In this document: positions 38,546-49,090 of the stretch, in pieces
Layout of the letters: every line of letters starts with the position of its first letter
How positions within the stretch are numbered: the stretch's first letter is position 1
Origin: Phanerodontia chrysosporium
Lineage: Eukaryota > Basidiomycota > Agaricomycetes > Polyporales > Phanerochaetaceae
DNA length: 64,000 bases
Assembly (NCBI GenBank): GCA_001910725.1
Contig: MJGA01000034.1
Location: 62,001 to 126,000, forward strand
Reading direction: 5' to 3'
Notes under the pieces: model-generated
The model's database searches: none
What the model saw: the letters and a program-made list of their open reading frames with translations, nothing else
What the model was told of the DNA's origin: nothing
Position numbers and translations under genes: made by a program

Positions 38546-40655
38546 ATGTCGAGCTACCGTCAGTCATACGCTGCCCTCACACAGTCGTCGCCTCGGACAG
38601 AGGTCGCGACCGTCTTGCAGTCTATAAGCGATGGTGCGCAAGCTTCCCAATCCCCGCGAACAGTTGCCTGACGCGTCGGATAGCCGCGATGATGTGCAGT
38701 GACCGTGGAGAACTCATTCAAATGATCCTTGATGACATTACGCTCTTGACGAAAAGCTCGTCCTCGAACAAATCACGACTCACTCCAAAAGGTAAAGTAA
38801 GTGACTACTGGCGAGGGGTACCCCTTTTGAAGCCGCGCCGCAGATGTTGCGCCAGCCCTCGGTGCAGTCAAGGCCCTCGGAAAGCACCCTGCTGGATCCC
38901 AAGTAGTGGCTACTCGCCAAAACCTCACTTCACTCCTTGAAATCTTCAAAGCCTTCAAAGATGACGCTGATGCTTCCAACGAAGCCCTCAAATGCGCCTG
39001 TAACGCGCTACTGCTCATCGAGCCCGCCCGGAAACTCTTCATTCAGAAAGACGTCGGTGGCAGTGAATTCACATTCGACCTGCTCGAGGTGCGGACACTT
39101 GCTGTGCTATCACAACCCCGCTTACCTTCAAGAGGCAGAAAACGACATCTCCAGAACGGATCTTCCTCTGCTCGCGCCTCATCTTCCTCACAACCGTATC
39201 CATCGCTAGCGCCGGCGAGTACATCAAGGGCCTCGTCGAGAGCAAGTCCCCAGGACATCATAGCAATGTTATCGAAGTCATTGGTGCCAAGCTCGAAACG
39301 CTCACCTCGAGCATACTGGTCAGTGAAAAGATGGCGCGTGAAGCGATGTCAGAACTGCTCAAGGCTCTCTTCAATCTCCTCCTACATTACCCCAAGGTGC
39401 GTGGCCCCCATCTTATGGAAGCAGGGGAAGACTCATCTCCGCACAGCTTGCCGATGACTCTCCCAGCACTAGCGACGGGAAGAAGGTCATGGGGGATTCA
39501 TGGAGCGAGAGACTTGACGGGTACGTTCTTCTCGTTCAAACCAACATGCCATGGTAATGAATGTTTTCCTTAGGATCCTTCCACCGCTGCTGCGGCTTTT
39601 CAACTCGTTACCGCCGACTTTCCCTGCTCCCCTGGCCTCTCCCATGATCCATGTGATCCACGCGCTCATCACGATACCCGTAACCCCGTCACTCCGGTCA
39701 AAGTGGTTCCCGCCGCTAAGCAACCCTGCCTCACCACGGTCGTCATCCAAGCCGATCTCTCCTGTAAGCTCCCCGCCGGCGCCCGATTCACCAACGGCGT
39801 CTGGCTCCCGCTCCGAGTCCCCCAACAGCAAGGAGTCCCGGCAAGGCGCGTTCGACCGCGCATTCTCCCGGCTGTCTGTCGCGCGGAAGTCGTCACACCG
39901 GTCGTCATCTGTACAAGCCAACCAAGATACGCTGCTCCGTGCGTACGACTTGCTCGATGTGACCCTCTCACATTATCTTCCGGGGGACATCGATCCTGAC
40001 GATGCCAGCGTGCGCGAGCGCTGCCAGACAGAGAGCGACAGCACCCTAGACGATCTTGTCTGCCCACTCGTGCTGCTCATCACGAAGCTCTGCCAGGGTG
40101 ACGAGGGTGCGCGGAAACGGATGCGCGAGTGGATCCTGCCCGACGACCTCGACCGCACGAGTCCCCTCGAGGGCCGCGCGGACCTCCTGGGAAGGAGCTT
40201 GCGGCTGCTGGCATGCATCCACCACAGCCGGCTGAAAGACGCCACCGGAGAGATGCTGTACGCCATCTGCGACTCAGACCGTAAGGCCCCGTGTGCTTCC
40301 CCGTCAGCAGAGCATGTGCTGACGGCGCTTCTTCGTTACAGCGAGCACATTGGCGTCGTATGTCGGCTACGGCAACGTCGCCGGCTTCCTGTTCAACAAG
40401 GGCATCATGAGCGCGCCGCCGCCGCCAGGCCACGGCGCACCGTCCACGGCCGCCGACGGCACACCGATCAACCCCATCACAGGTGTGGTGCAGAAGCAGG
40501 AAGATTCGGGCCCGGAGATGACAGAAGAGGAGAAAGAGCGCGAGGCCGAAAAGCTCTTCGTGCTGTTCGACCGACTTGAGAAGAGCGGGGCACTCCCGCC
40601 GAGCCAGAATCCCATCCGGAAGGCGATCGCGGACGGCAAGGGCCCGGCGTACTAA
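38546..40655 (+). CDS. RIC8: Ric-8/synembryn, guanine-nucleotide exchange factor for G-alpha
   Basis: Seven exons join in phase: 38546-38633, 38684-38791, 38844-39088, 39139-39396, 39447-39520, 39574-40280, 40342-40655 (1,794 nt, 597 residues). The whole protein is an armadillo-like helical array, as in synembryns: TRQNLTSLLEIFKAFKDDAD, ALKCACNALLLIEPARKLFI, MSELLKALFNLLLHYPK, ILPPLLRLFNSLPP, LVCPLVLLITKLCQGDEGAR, WILPDDLDRTSPLEGRADLL and the near-terminal TLASYVGYGNVAGFLFNKGI. A Ser/Pro-rich, probably disordered insert lies at about residues 290-350. Ric-8 chaperones and activates G-alpha subunits in cAMP and morphogenesis signalling. The length fits fungal homologues, and all introns are 50-61 nt. 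Confidence 0.9.
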
Positions 40656-40823
40656 ATTATACAGTCTTGTTAAGTAGGCATCGCACTTTCTACTTAACTT
40701 ATTGCGATGATGTTTGTATTCGTAAAGGCGTCCAGATGCTGGCATCCTTTACTCGCTATACTCCTTGCTTTATTCGTTCATGCATCGCCCTCCCTCACTG
40801 TCACCGATTGGTTCTTGCATAGC

Positions 40824-42348
40824 TCAACAATGATACCCTACTCCAGTCCTCGATAGTACAAATAGTAATGTAACCGGAGAATAATGCCATTGACAGGTAT
40901 TGTGACATCCCCGCTCAGAACCTATTGATAAGAGAACCCAGAATGCGCCATTCAGAGATCGCAGCTTCGAGATCTTGGAGAAGGTCTTCAATGATAGGAT
41001 GATGGCGAACAACAGTCTGCTGCGAAGTCGAAATGTTGTGTTTGTTGGGAGAACGCTTGATGAAATTGAGGGATGCAACCAGAGGCGTGTGGAGTCGTGC
41101 GTAGGGAAAATGGGGTTTTCAGCCGTAGAGACAGGAGGGACAGAGAGAAAAGCCATAGAAGGGACGTTCGGGTCGACAATATCCAGGGCACACCGAGACT
41201 TAGATGGTAGAAGTGGGGCAGGAATGTTCTTCTGCGGAGTACGGCATGCAGCCTCTTTGCGTTCGACTACTAGGACTGAGGGGCTAGGCTCAAGAGATCC
41301 AGAACTGAGCTCGCTGCTCAGGCTCTGCGAAGAGTCGGGGGTGCGGGGGATAGCAGAGGGGTTCCAGTCCTTGTACGACAGTGACAGTTGCATGCGGACG
41401 GTCGTTCGGACCATAGATGGCGTGCCTCCTGTGCTTGTACGCGTCGCCCTTGTCGCCCGAGGACAGTGTCACAGTCTTCGCCTTGAGGTGCCTGGACGAA
41501 CCAGAGCGAAGCATCGCAGAGTCCAGCGTCTGGTCGAGTCTCAGAGGGCTTTCCAGGCAGGACAGGTTCGCAAGAACGTGCATGCTCCTCGCCTTCCGGA
41601 CGCTTTCTGAGGACTGAGAGGGCGTCACAGAGGCAGGGTCGGGTGTGCGCAGAGAGGGCCCAGAGTCATCGCTGCCGCCGAAGGTCAGGTCTGCCGCAGC
41701 GGCAGCGCTCGACCAGGAGCGCTGCGATACGAGGCTGCAGGACGAGGAGAACGAGCGGCTGCCAGTGTGGTCTTGAACAGTGCTGATGTCGGCGGCGGCG
41801 GCGAGAGCGAGAGACTCTTCAGAGAGAGACTGGATAGGCGTCAGGCGACCCAGACCGAGACCAGCTCTGGAATCTTCGTCTTCTGTATTGACTTCGCTAA
41901 GAGCGAACGAGGTGATGCTGAACGGAGAGGTGGGTTCAGGCGCCGCGGTCTGCATCCGCCCAGTTAACCTGCCCGACTTCTCTGGCACTGCAGCAAAGAC
42001 TCACTTGAACGCTGCCATTCTCGGAGTTGGTGCTGTTGACACTCGTATAGGAATACATGGATGCGGTTCGTATAGGAGCGAGTTGGTACAGTTTGGAAGG
42101 AGGTTGAAGACGACTGTTGCCGACAAAAGGGCGTTCGAAGTTCAAGGCAGGACTCGTGGCGTTGAAGCGTTGCTCAGGAGGGACGGCCTTGAGGGCACTG
42201 AGCTTGAAGCGATGCGGGTCCTCCTCGATAATGGCGACCTTCGTCTCCATTGTCCGCTTCGCTTCGCTGAGTGCGCCTGGACTTGGGCTTCGCGACATCG
42301 CTTCTTGCACCAGCGGTCGAGTGTGTTGCCAGAACGGCCGGTTGGCTA
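40824..42348 (-). CDS. Ser/Pro-rich hypothetical protein (5' end not resolved)
   Basis: Exon 42348-42005 (QHTRPLVQEAMSRSPSPGAL ... ASMYSYTSVNSTNSENGSVQ) joins in phase, over a 55-nt intron with GTGAGT donor, to a second exon starting at 41949. In the annotated frame the second exon ends at 41290. In a neighbouring frame Ser/Pro-rich sequence of the same character continues from about 41414 to 40824 (TPDSSQSLSSELSSGSLEPS), so a one-base frame break near 41380-41414 is possible, or a missed intron. The product has no recognisable domain and looks mostly disordered, with short motifs (SSCSLVSQRSWSS, KARSMHVLANLSCLESPLRL) that could be phosphorylation or docking sites. Upstream exons were not found. 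Confidence 0.5.
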
Positions 42349-43009
42349 CTGTACAGAAGAATTACGAGGTCAGTGCGTAGAATACAGACTTACCATTCGA
42401 GCGTTAAGACGGAAGAGTAGAGTCGAATTCAACAACCACGCCGACTCAGGCTCGCGTTAGCAGCGGGCATTTGTGGCGTGGGTAAGTATTAAATGAAGCC
42501 AGTAAGTAACCTCTATAAAGTTCCTTGAAGTAAGCTTCAAGGTTAGACTAGTAGCTCACTTAAGCACGTAAGACCAGGGCCTACTTACTGCGACCATGTC
42601 CGAGGTTTGTGCCCGAGCCGTGAGATAGACACAAGGAATTCTACGTTTCGCACCAACCGGAGTTAAGTACAGGCGAGTCTTCCAGCACGATTTTAGAACT
42701 GTCACAACTCTGGCTGCTGGCGTTCGCAAGGCGTAAGCTATCATGTAGATGAGTGTTGTACCGTATTACCGCGTCGGGCGGTGGTACACGGCGTCGCGGT
42801 CAGCCTACAAGAGACCGACAAGCATCGCGCTGAAACACCCTCTGCCGAGACAGTACACGTCCGCACTGCCAGGTGAAGCGAGGTATTTATATGCGCTGTT
42901 CTTCCACCATTGGAAGTGCACGCCTAACCGTCATCCTCGATCGACCGGTACGTCCTTCACAGCCCTCGTCCCGTTGTGTCCCACACTTAATCTGCACTCG
43001 AGCAGGACG
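42349..43009. other. Intergenic; promoter of the methyltransferase gene at 43010
   Basis: No independent gene. A TATA-like TATTTATATG lies at 42884-42893, 117 nt before the ATG. It argues that the in-frame open stretch from 42749 is leader, not coding. Confidence 0.5.
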
Positions 43010-43831
43010 ATGTTGCAAGAAACCCTGGAGTACTTTGTTGGTCAGACGGACGCCATCGTCGACACATGGGCCAAACGCACCGCCGAAGAGTGCTGCGCGT
43101 ACTTGCTACCCTCGCTCAAGCCGGACATGAAGATCCTCGATGTCGGGTGCGGGCCCGGCAGCATCACAATTGGCCTCGCACGGCACGTGCCGCAGGGGCA
43201 CGTCGTCGGGCTCGACATCGCGTCCGCGTCCGCGGCGCTGGAGAAGGCGCGTGCGCGCGCCGCGCGCGAGGGCGTCGCGAACGTCGCGTTTCAGACCGGC
43301 GACGGGCACGCGCTGCCGTTCGCGGACGGCACGTTCGACGTCGCGCACTCGCACCAGGTCCTGCAGTCGTCGCACGCGCCCGTGCAGTTCCTGCACGAGC
43401 TCGCCCGCGTGACGCGCCCCGGCGGCCTCGTCGCGAGCTGCGCATGGGACACGGGCTCGTGGGTCGTCCATCCCATGTACGACGGCATCGCGCAGTTTCG
43501 CGAGATGACGGGGCGTGTCCGTGCGGACAGCGGCATTACGTGGCACGCGGGGCGGAATCTCCACGTCTGGGCACGCCAGGCCGGGCTTGACCCTGCGCGG
43601 GTGAAGGTCTCGACGTGCAGCCCGCTGTTCCGTGCTCCGGAGGAGCGAGCATATTTCGGAGGAGTCTTCAAGGCCATCTGCAGAGATTCTGAGTTTACGT
43701 CGGTCGCGCTGGAGAAGGGCTACGTTACCAAAGGGGACGTTGAGAAAATGGTCGAGGGATGGCAGAAGTGGACAGATGATGAAGATGCACTGAGTAGCGT
43801 CATTCACTTCGAAATCCTGTGTCATAAATAG
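43010..43831 (+). CDS. UbiE-type class I SAM-dependent methyltransferase, copy 1
   Basis: Single-exon frame of 273 residues. Motif I is KILDVGCGPGSITIGLA (residues 40-60), followed by the acidic loop VVGLDIASASAALEKA, motif II AFQTGDGHALPFADGTFDVA with HSHQVL, and motif III RVTRPGGLVASCAW. The closest relative in the window is the gene at 47452: both share FADGTFD-like, HQVLQ, RPGGLVA, YDGI and HxWAR elements and the same length. Substrate unknown; UbiE-like fungal enzymes methylate quinones, sterols or secondary metabolites. The ATG at 43010 was chosen over in-frame codons upstream because it matches the length of the paralogue and lies below a TATA-like box. Codon use is strongly GC-biased in the centre. 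Confidence 0.88.
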   Translation: MLQETLEYFVGQTDAIVDTWAKRTAEECCAYLLPSLKPDMKILDVGCGPGSITIGLARHVPQGHVVGLDIASASAALEKARARAAREGVANVAFQTGDGHALPFADGTFDVAHSHQVLQSSHAPVQFLHELARVTRPGGLVASCAWDTGSWVVHPMYDGIAQFREMTGRVRADSGITWHAGRNLHVWARQAGLDPARVKVSTCSPLFRAPEERAYFGGVFKAICRDSEFTSVALEKGYVTKGDVEKMVEGWQKWTDDEDALSSVIHFEILCHK

Positions 43832-43863
43832 ATTCGTCTAGATGTGTTACAATACCACACAAC

Positions 43864-44727
43864 CTACACCTCGCTGCGCTCCGCGTCTTTCTTGACCTCC
43901 GACGACGTGCGTTCCGTAGCACCCTCCTTCGCAATCTTCTTGACAGGCACGAGCCACGCCTCGTCGCGCTCGTCCTCGCCCTCATCCTTCTCGAATGTGT
44001 ACTCCCGCACCTCAGCATTCGCCCAAGGCGCGCCCGAGTTGTAGCCGTCGGTGATGTACCGGAGGCAGTCGCCGTGGGCGACGACGACGATCTCGCGCTC
44101 GGGGCGTGCACGCAGCCAGCGGCGGACCCAGCGGGCGCGAGCCTGCAGCGCGGGGACGCTGCACCCGTAGAAGCCCTGCTTCGACGTCCAGTCGGGCGTG
44201 AGCTCGCTGAAGTCGAGACCGGCGTACTCGGGGTCAGCCTCGAGCACCTCGCGTGGCGAGCCTGTGTCGCACGGGAGGTTGTTGCACTGGGGTTGCGTGT
44301 CAACGTTGGTGCGGAATGGATGGCGTGCGCGACGCACCTCTTGCAATTGCGGCAGCACGATGACCTTCTTCCCCTCCGCCTCGAGCCTCTTCCGCAGATC
44401 CCTGTAGCCGATGACCATCGTAGAGAGCGGCCGCTTCAGGGCACTGGACACTAGCAGCTCCGCCGTCTGCTGGATGGTATCCTTCGTAGCCTTGTACAGC
44501 TCCTCAGACTGCTGACGGCCGAGCTGTGTCAAGGGTGCGTCATGTACTGTGATGGTCAGCCAGCGCATGCAAAGAGAGCACATTAATGCTACTCACTGCT
44601 GTAATCGCACGCGACGCTGATCTTGGGTTAGTGACGGTGTCGGCACGGACACGATGGCACGTACTCACTTGTGCTCTGCCTGCGCGTGGCGAGTGAGGTA
44701 GATGCGCTTCTCGGTTGCCTTGACCAT
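43864..44727 (-). CDS. Histidine phosphatase superfamily (phosphoglycerate-mutase-like) protein
   Basis: Three exons: 44727-44669, 44616-44597 (only 20 nt) and 44546-43864, joining in phase to 253 residues. The N-terminus carries the catalytic TRHAQAEHN (RHG-type) motif right after a beta strand (KRIYLTRHA). HDAPLTQLGRQQSEEL follows the micro-exon, and the second catalytic histidine is in EIVVVAHGDCLRYITDGYNS. A central acidic region (VLEADPEYAGLDFSELTPDW) contributes the proton donor side. Fungal members of this type act on phosphosugars or small phosphoesters; the substrate is unknown. A basic/acidic tail (KDEGEDERDE, SEVKKDAERSE) ends the protein. It shares its 3' flank with the convergent methyltransferase gene, only 32 nt apart. 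Confidence 0.88.
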
Positions 44728-45045
44728 GCTGTCTAGAGTGTGCGGTTTCTTGTTGACGAGTATGAGCGGATGCGTCTAGGGTCGTCTAGGGTATCGGACT
44801 GAGGTGCGGTTGGCTCAAGATCGGCTTGGAGGCAGGATTATATGCTGCAGAATGCTGTGCACAAATTTCGGCGCAGATTTCAAGGAGATTGCAGATCGTT
44901 GGAGTCAAGAGCCCAGCTGGCAAACTCTCCGTTGATTACGGTGACGTATGACTTCGGATATCGGTCCGGACAGAGCGAGCATGATAAGTATTCGGTGCGT
45001 AGATGGTAGACGACAGCAAAGGTAGAGATATAATGAACAGACGAG
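44728..45045. other. Promoter region of the histidine phosphatase gene and 3' flank of coilin
   Basis: A minus-strand TATA-like CATATAATCC lies at about 44837-44846, roughly 110 nt upstream of the phosphatase ATG. No coding sequence was seen. Confidence 0.45.
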
Positions 45046-46881
45046 CTAGACGACCTTCCAGTCACCAGAGTACACCTCGTTCCACTCGTATGACTCTTCC
45101 TCCAGCAGCGCCACCTCCGCTTCGTCCTCTGCATACCCTCCGAACGACACCTCCACCGCACCAGGCTTGTGCACGGGTTGCACAGTCAAGTTCTCCCCGA
45201 CCCGCACCACGCGACCGACGTTGAGCATGAACTCTGGTGTGAAAGTCATGGGATTGATTCCGAGAGCCTATTTCATGAAAACAAGGGTTAAGATCTGGAT
45301 AACGAGACACCTGGCGGAGACGAACCTTCCACCCGACTAGAGTCCCAGGCTGCAGCTGCGTCTCTGCAGTGAGCTTGGAAAGATTCGCCCAGTTCTTCTC
45401 AACATGTCTCCAGTCTCCTTCAGGGTGCGACGCTGCTGGCGCAGGGACGTCCCGTTGAGTCGAAATGTGCCCCTCGGGGTACCCATAATCCAGAACAATG
45501 TTTTCTACCTCTGCCGTCTCGTCCGCGACGTTTGCCTCAGCAACCCTCTTCTCTTGTTTCTCCGCCTTCTTCTTCTTGTTATTCTTCTTGCCCTTGTGCA
45601 TGCCCTCCTCGACGTCGATGCTCGTCACAAACATGTTCGCAGGGATCTGGCCCTTCTCCGCCTTCTCCGACGGCGGAACTAGCCGCGGGAACATGTTCGG
45701 CGCCGTCGCGGTCATCTCAACCGCAGGCGTATTCGTGAAGGGCAGAGGCGCCTCCTCAGCCTCCTCTGCGCCCGCTACCCCCGTCGAAAAGACGATTTTC
45801 TCGGGCAGCATGCCCGCCATCGCTTGCTTGAAGCCCTTCCGCTTGTTCTTGTTCGACAGGCTCGCCATCATAAAGGTCGGTGCGGCGGGCGCAGGGGCCT
45901 GCTGCTGCTGAGCAGGTGTCGCGGAGGCGGGACGCTCCTGCACGGGTGCCCGCCGCTCGCCGAGCGGGACGTCGTTTGCGCTTGCAGGCTCTGCCGAGGT
46001 CGCAAGGCGTTCGTACATCTTCTTGCGTCTGCGCCGTGCGTTGCGGTTTTGGGTGCTCGGTTTGCCCTGCCCGGGTGGCACATGGTGCCCAGACGGTGCA
46101 CTGCACAGACGTCAGTGTTCATGAATACGTTTGGCGAACGACAACACGCACCTCTTTTCGCTCTTCGCTTGTGCCTTCAATTTCTCTTGAGTTCGCAATG
46201 GGGCTTTTGATGTCTGTACAGAGGGCGCAGAACTGCTTGATGAGGAGCTTTCGTCCGAGGAGCTATCCGAGTCCGAGTCCGAGTCTGAGTCCGAGTCTGA
46301 GGATGACGAGTCTGAAGATGACGACGAGCTCGTCTCAGACTCTGAGGACGAGTCTTCTGAGCTAGACTCTTCTACCCTTTGCTTGGCCGCGGGCTTTGTT
46401 TCCGCTTGCGCTCTCTGCGGGACTGTGGCTCTTGAGATTGGTGCAGGCGGTTCAGCCGTGTGTTTGACGCGTTTGGACGGTGGTGCCGACGCGGGAGCTG
46501 CACCAGATGTAAGGCATTCTGCATGCATACAGAATTGCGCCACACACCTTCGTCCACGACTTTCCGCTTATTCACACCCGATGATGCCTGCTTCACGCTG
46601 CAAATCGGCTCCTATGAGAGCTCTCGACGAGGGCACGTGCAACCGCAATCCCAGACTCACGTTATGAGCTCTCCATCGCGTATGACATCAATCACGCTCG
46701 AGTCGATGAGCTCGAAGCCGTCCAGCGAGAGCAATAGGCCGTCGGGCGAGACATGCTGCAGCGCGGGCAATTCGGCGCAGAGCGCGCATTTGAGCTCGGC
46801 AACCGTCGATGTGGCCGAAGGGACGGCAAACCAGACTTTGAGAGATGGTAGTGGAGAGCCGCACTCGACTTTTATGCGCAT
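45046..46881 (-). CDS. Coilin-like protein (Cajal-body scaffold)
   Basis: Five exons join in phase: 46881-46661, 46597-46548, 46497-46152, 46100-45326, 45267-45046 (1,614 nt, 537 residues). The N-terminus MRIKVECGSPLPSLKVWFAV ... LKCALCAELPALQH ... LLLSLDGFELIDSSVIDVIR is the ubiquitin-like coilin N-terminal domain. A basic linker (NKRKVVDEG, KRVKHTAE) and a long Ser/Asp/Glu tract (about residues 130-180) follow, then RNARRRRKKMYERLA and Lys-rich signals (KGKKNNKKKKAEKQEK). The C-terminus has a Tudor-like coilin fold: LQPGTLVGWK-ALGINPMTFTPEF, NVGRVVRVGENLTV, ending EESYEWNEVYSGDWKVV. Coilin organises snRNP maturation in the nucleus. The family call rests on domain order and short motifs. Confidence 0.75.
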
Positions 46882-47451
46882 TTTGGGGTTTACTGGGAGG
46901 CTAGATGATGAACTTGAAGTGTATGCTGCAGCACCGCGCTTCAGTCCTAGATGGGTGACATCAGTCGATCCACGTGGACCCGAAGACCTTGGTTCGCGCG
47001 ACCGTAAGTGTGAAAAATGAAGCGTTGACAGCGTTCTGAGATGTGCTGATTGTCAAAATTAGCTCAGCTATCACGGTGTTACTCGTAGAAATGACTCTAT
47101 AGCATTGAGGCGATATTGCCATTGCATGGATCTCGATTGCTGAGCGGTGTATGTGAGCTCAGATGCTCATGGCGCTGTAACGCCCAGGAAAAGAGAAGAC
47201 CAGAGGTGAGGTCGACCAGCAGTAGAGCGGACAATCCTGCAAGGCTGCTTTATCGATAATACTATCTGCTATACCGACTTCTCAACACTCATGCTCACGA
47301 AAGATAGCATTCACTGCACCATGATGCACTCCCACGCGACAGTTCCTATAAAAGAGTCGTAGACGAAACATCTCATGTCAAACATCCTGCAGATTCTCCC
47401 GTACGTATCTGCTTGTAAGGCCGGAAGGACAATGCACTCATCTCGTGCAGA
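46882..47451. other. Divergent promoter region between coilin and methyltransferase copy 2
   Basis: TATAAAAG at 47347-47354 lies 98 nt upstream of the methyltransferase ATG on the plus strand. A possible alternative ATG at 47375 with a 50-nt intron (GTACGT ... GTGCAG, just before 47451) would add about ten residues to that protein. No other gene seen. Confidence 0.5.
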
Positions 47452-48279
47452 ATGTCAGACACTCCCGAGCGAGCTGGCTATGGCCTCGGCCAGGACGAGA
47501 TAGTTGTCTCCGCATTCAACCAGCGCACAGTGGAGGACTCTGCAGCGTATCTCCTGCCATACATCCGCGCAGACTCGACCGTTCTCGACGTGGGGTGCGG
47601 CCCAGGGAGCATAACCATCGGCTTCGCACAGCTGGCGCGCGAAGGGCGTGTCACCGGATTGGACACCGACGCAGCATCTGCGACACTCGCAAACGCCCGC
47701 ATACAAGCCCAGGCCGCCGGCCTATCCAACATAGACTTCACTACCGGCGACGCGCACCGCTTGCCCTTTCCCGACGGCACCTTCGACATCGTGCACACGC
47801 ACCAGGTGCTGCAGCACGTCGTGGATCCGGTCGCCGCGCTGCGCGAGATGCGCCGCGTCGCGAAGCCCGGCGGGCTCGTCGCGTGCCGCGAGTCGGACAA
47901 CGACGCCGTGGTGGTGTACCCTCTGTACGACGGGATCAAGGCATATCTCGAGGCATTCAAGGCCGTCGTCCGCATGCGGGGCATGGAGCCCGTCGCGGGA
48001 AGGCGCATCCACGCGTGGGCGCGCGAGGCGGGATTCGATCCTGCACTGATACGGCTGTCGACGAGCAACTGGAGCTACCACACCCTGCCGGAGCGCCGCG
48101 CATGGGGGAAGTTGTGCGTACAGGTTGTGCGGAACTCCGAGTATTCTACCGTCGTAGTGCAGCACGGGTTCGCCACGGCTGATGAGGTGGAGGAAATGGC
48201 GAAGGCATGGGAAGATTGGGTTACGGATGAGGACGGGTTTTTCGCATTGATGAATGTGGAGATGATATGTCGAGTATAG
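47452..48279 (+). CDS. UbiE-type class I SAM-dependent methyltransferase, copy 2
   Basis: Intronless frame of 275 residues: motif I STVLDVGCGPGSITIGFAQL, acidic loop VTGLDTDAASATLANARIQA, motif II DFTTGDAHRLPFPDGTFDIV with HTHQVLQHV, motif III RVAKPGGLVACRESDNDAVV, and the shared C-terminal RRIHAWAREAGFDPALIRLS. It is clearly paralogous to 43010-43831 and collinear over the whole length, so the pair arose by duplication of a full gene. The two copies flank the phosphatase and coilin genes and are in the same orientation. Substrate unknown. An alternative N-terminus via ATG 47375 and one small intron is possible. Confidence 0.88.
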   Translation: MSDTPERAGYGLGQDEIVVSAFNQRTVEDSAAYLLPYIRADSTVLDVGCGPGSITIGFAQLAREGRVTGLDTDAASATLANARIQAQAAGLSNIDFTTGDAHRLPFPDGTFDIVHTHQVLQHVVDPVAALREMRRVAKPGGLVACRESDNDAVVVYPLYDGIKAYLEAFKAVVRMRGMEPVAGRRIHAWAREAGFDPALIRLSTSNWSYHTLPERRAWGKLCVQVVRNSEYSTVVVQHGFATADEVEEMAKAWEDWVTDEDGFFALMNVEMICRV

Positions 48280-48409
48280 GCGTTATGGACAACGACCGCG
48301 TCTCTAACCTAGGCGAGGGCTAGCTGACAATCGAAGGATTGGGAGGAGATGGATGGTCATTTTGCGCTTTGAAGTCATCACATTATAATGCTTTGCCTTT
48401 ATACATCAT

Positions 48410-48870
48410 TCAGGACGAGCTTTGCACCCCTTCAGCGTTCTTCCGCAGGTCTGTGAGAAGATCCTGGAGCCGCTTTCTGAGCTTTGTAGCCATGGGATCC
48501 TCGTCAGAGCTAGGGGGCGGCTTGTGATATCGGCAGTCAACTATTGATTATTCGTATACAAGGTCGGTCTTACCAACTGATCGAGGAGATACTACGAATA
48601 TCGGGAAGCCTACGTCAATGGCTGTGTACCTGGCATGAGGATGGCTGACGTACTTCTGCTTCGTCAATCGTCTGTGATGGTGTCCACAACGCAGTCAGTA
48701 CATGGGACGAGTGCAATAATAGCCGCCCTTACTAGAATGATAGGGCCTCTGTACGTATGTGAGAAGGGCTAGAGCCGAGCATGAAGAGCAGTACTCACCG
48801 GTTCATGGCTGTCGGAGGATGAGAGAGGCGAGGGCGGGATTGACACATTCGGAGGGCGGATCATGATCAT
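48410..48870 (-). CDS. Small multi-exon protein of unknown function
   Basis: The C-terminal exon reads VDCRYHKPPPSSDEDPMATK and ends LTDLRKNAEGVQSSS at stop 48412-48410. It joins in phase, over an intron with GTAAGA donor and an AG at CAATAG, to an exon reading RRLTKQKYVSHPHARYTAID, then VGFPIFVVSPRSV. A likely first exon starts at 48870 (MIMIRPPNVSIPPSPLSSSD). The link between first and second exons is not resolved. The expected size is about 110 residues. I recognise no family; the compact core and basic amphipathic C-terminus suggest a small folded protein. Confidence 0.45.
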
Positions 48871-49090
48871 CTGATGCGCTCTGGCACAACTCTATCAGAT
48901 GACTCGAGGCGGAGCCCGAAATGCGCCGAGAGGCGGATTGCATACGAGTCGCCCTTAAAAGGAAAAAACAATAATATTTGCCGTTTTACCCACCAACCAC
49001 TCTCTCGCCCATCCGTGCTGGCTCTACGGAGTCCGCATGTGGCCCAACACCCGACTTTTGACATCCTAATCGACTCTCTTGCACACGGTC
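48871..49090. other. Short promoter region of the PPR gene
   Basis: No gene. AT-rich around 48959-48980 (AAAAAACAATAATATT), upstream of the PPR start. Confidence 0.4.

Noticed and set aside
42749..43009. 87-codon N-terminal extension of the first methyltransferase
   Set aside because: Contains a TATA-like box and has no counterpart in the paralogue; most likely leader and promoter.
47445..48182. Arg-rich 245-codon plus-strand ORF
   Set aside because: Shadow of the methyltransferase in another frame.
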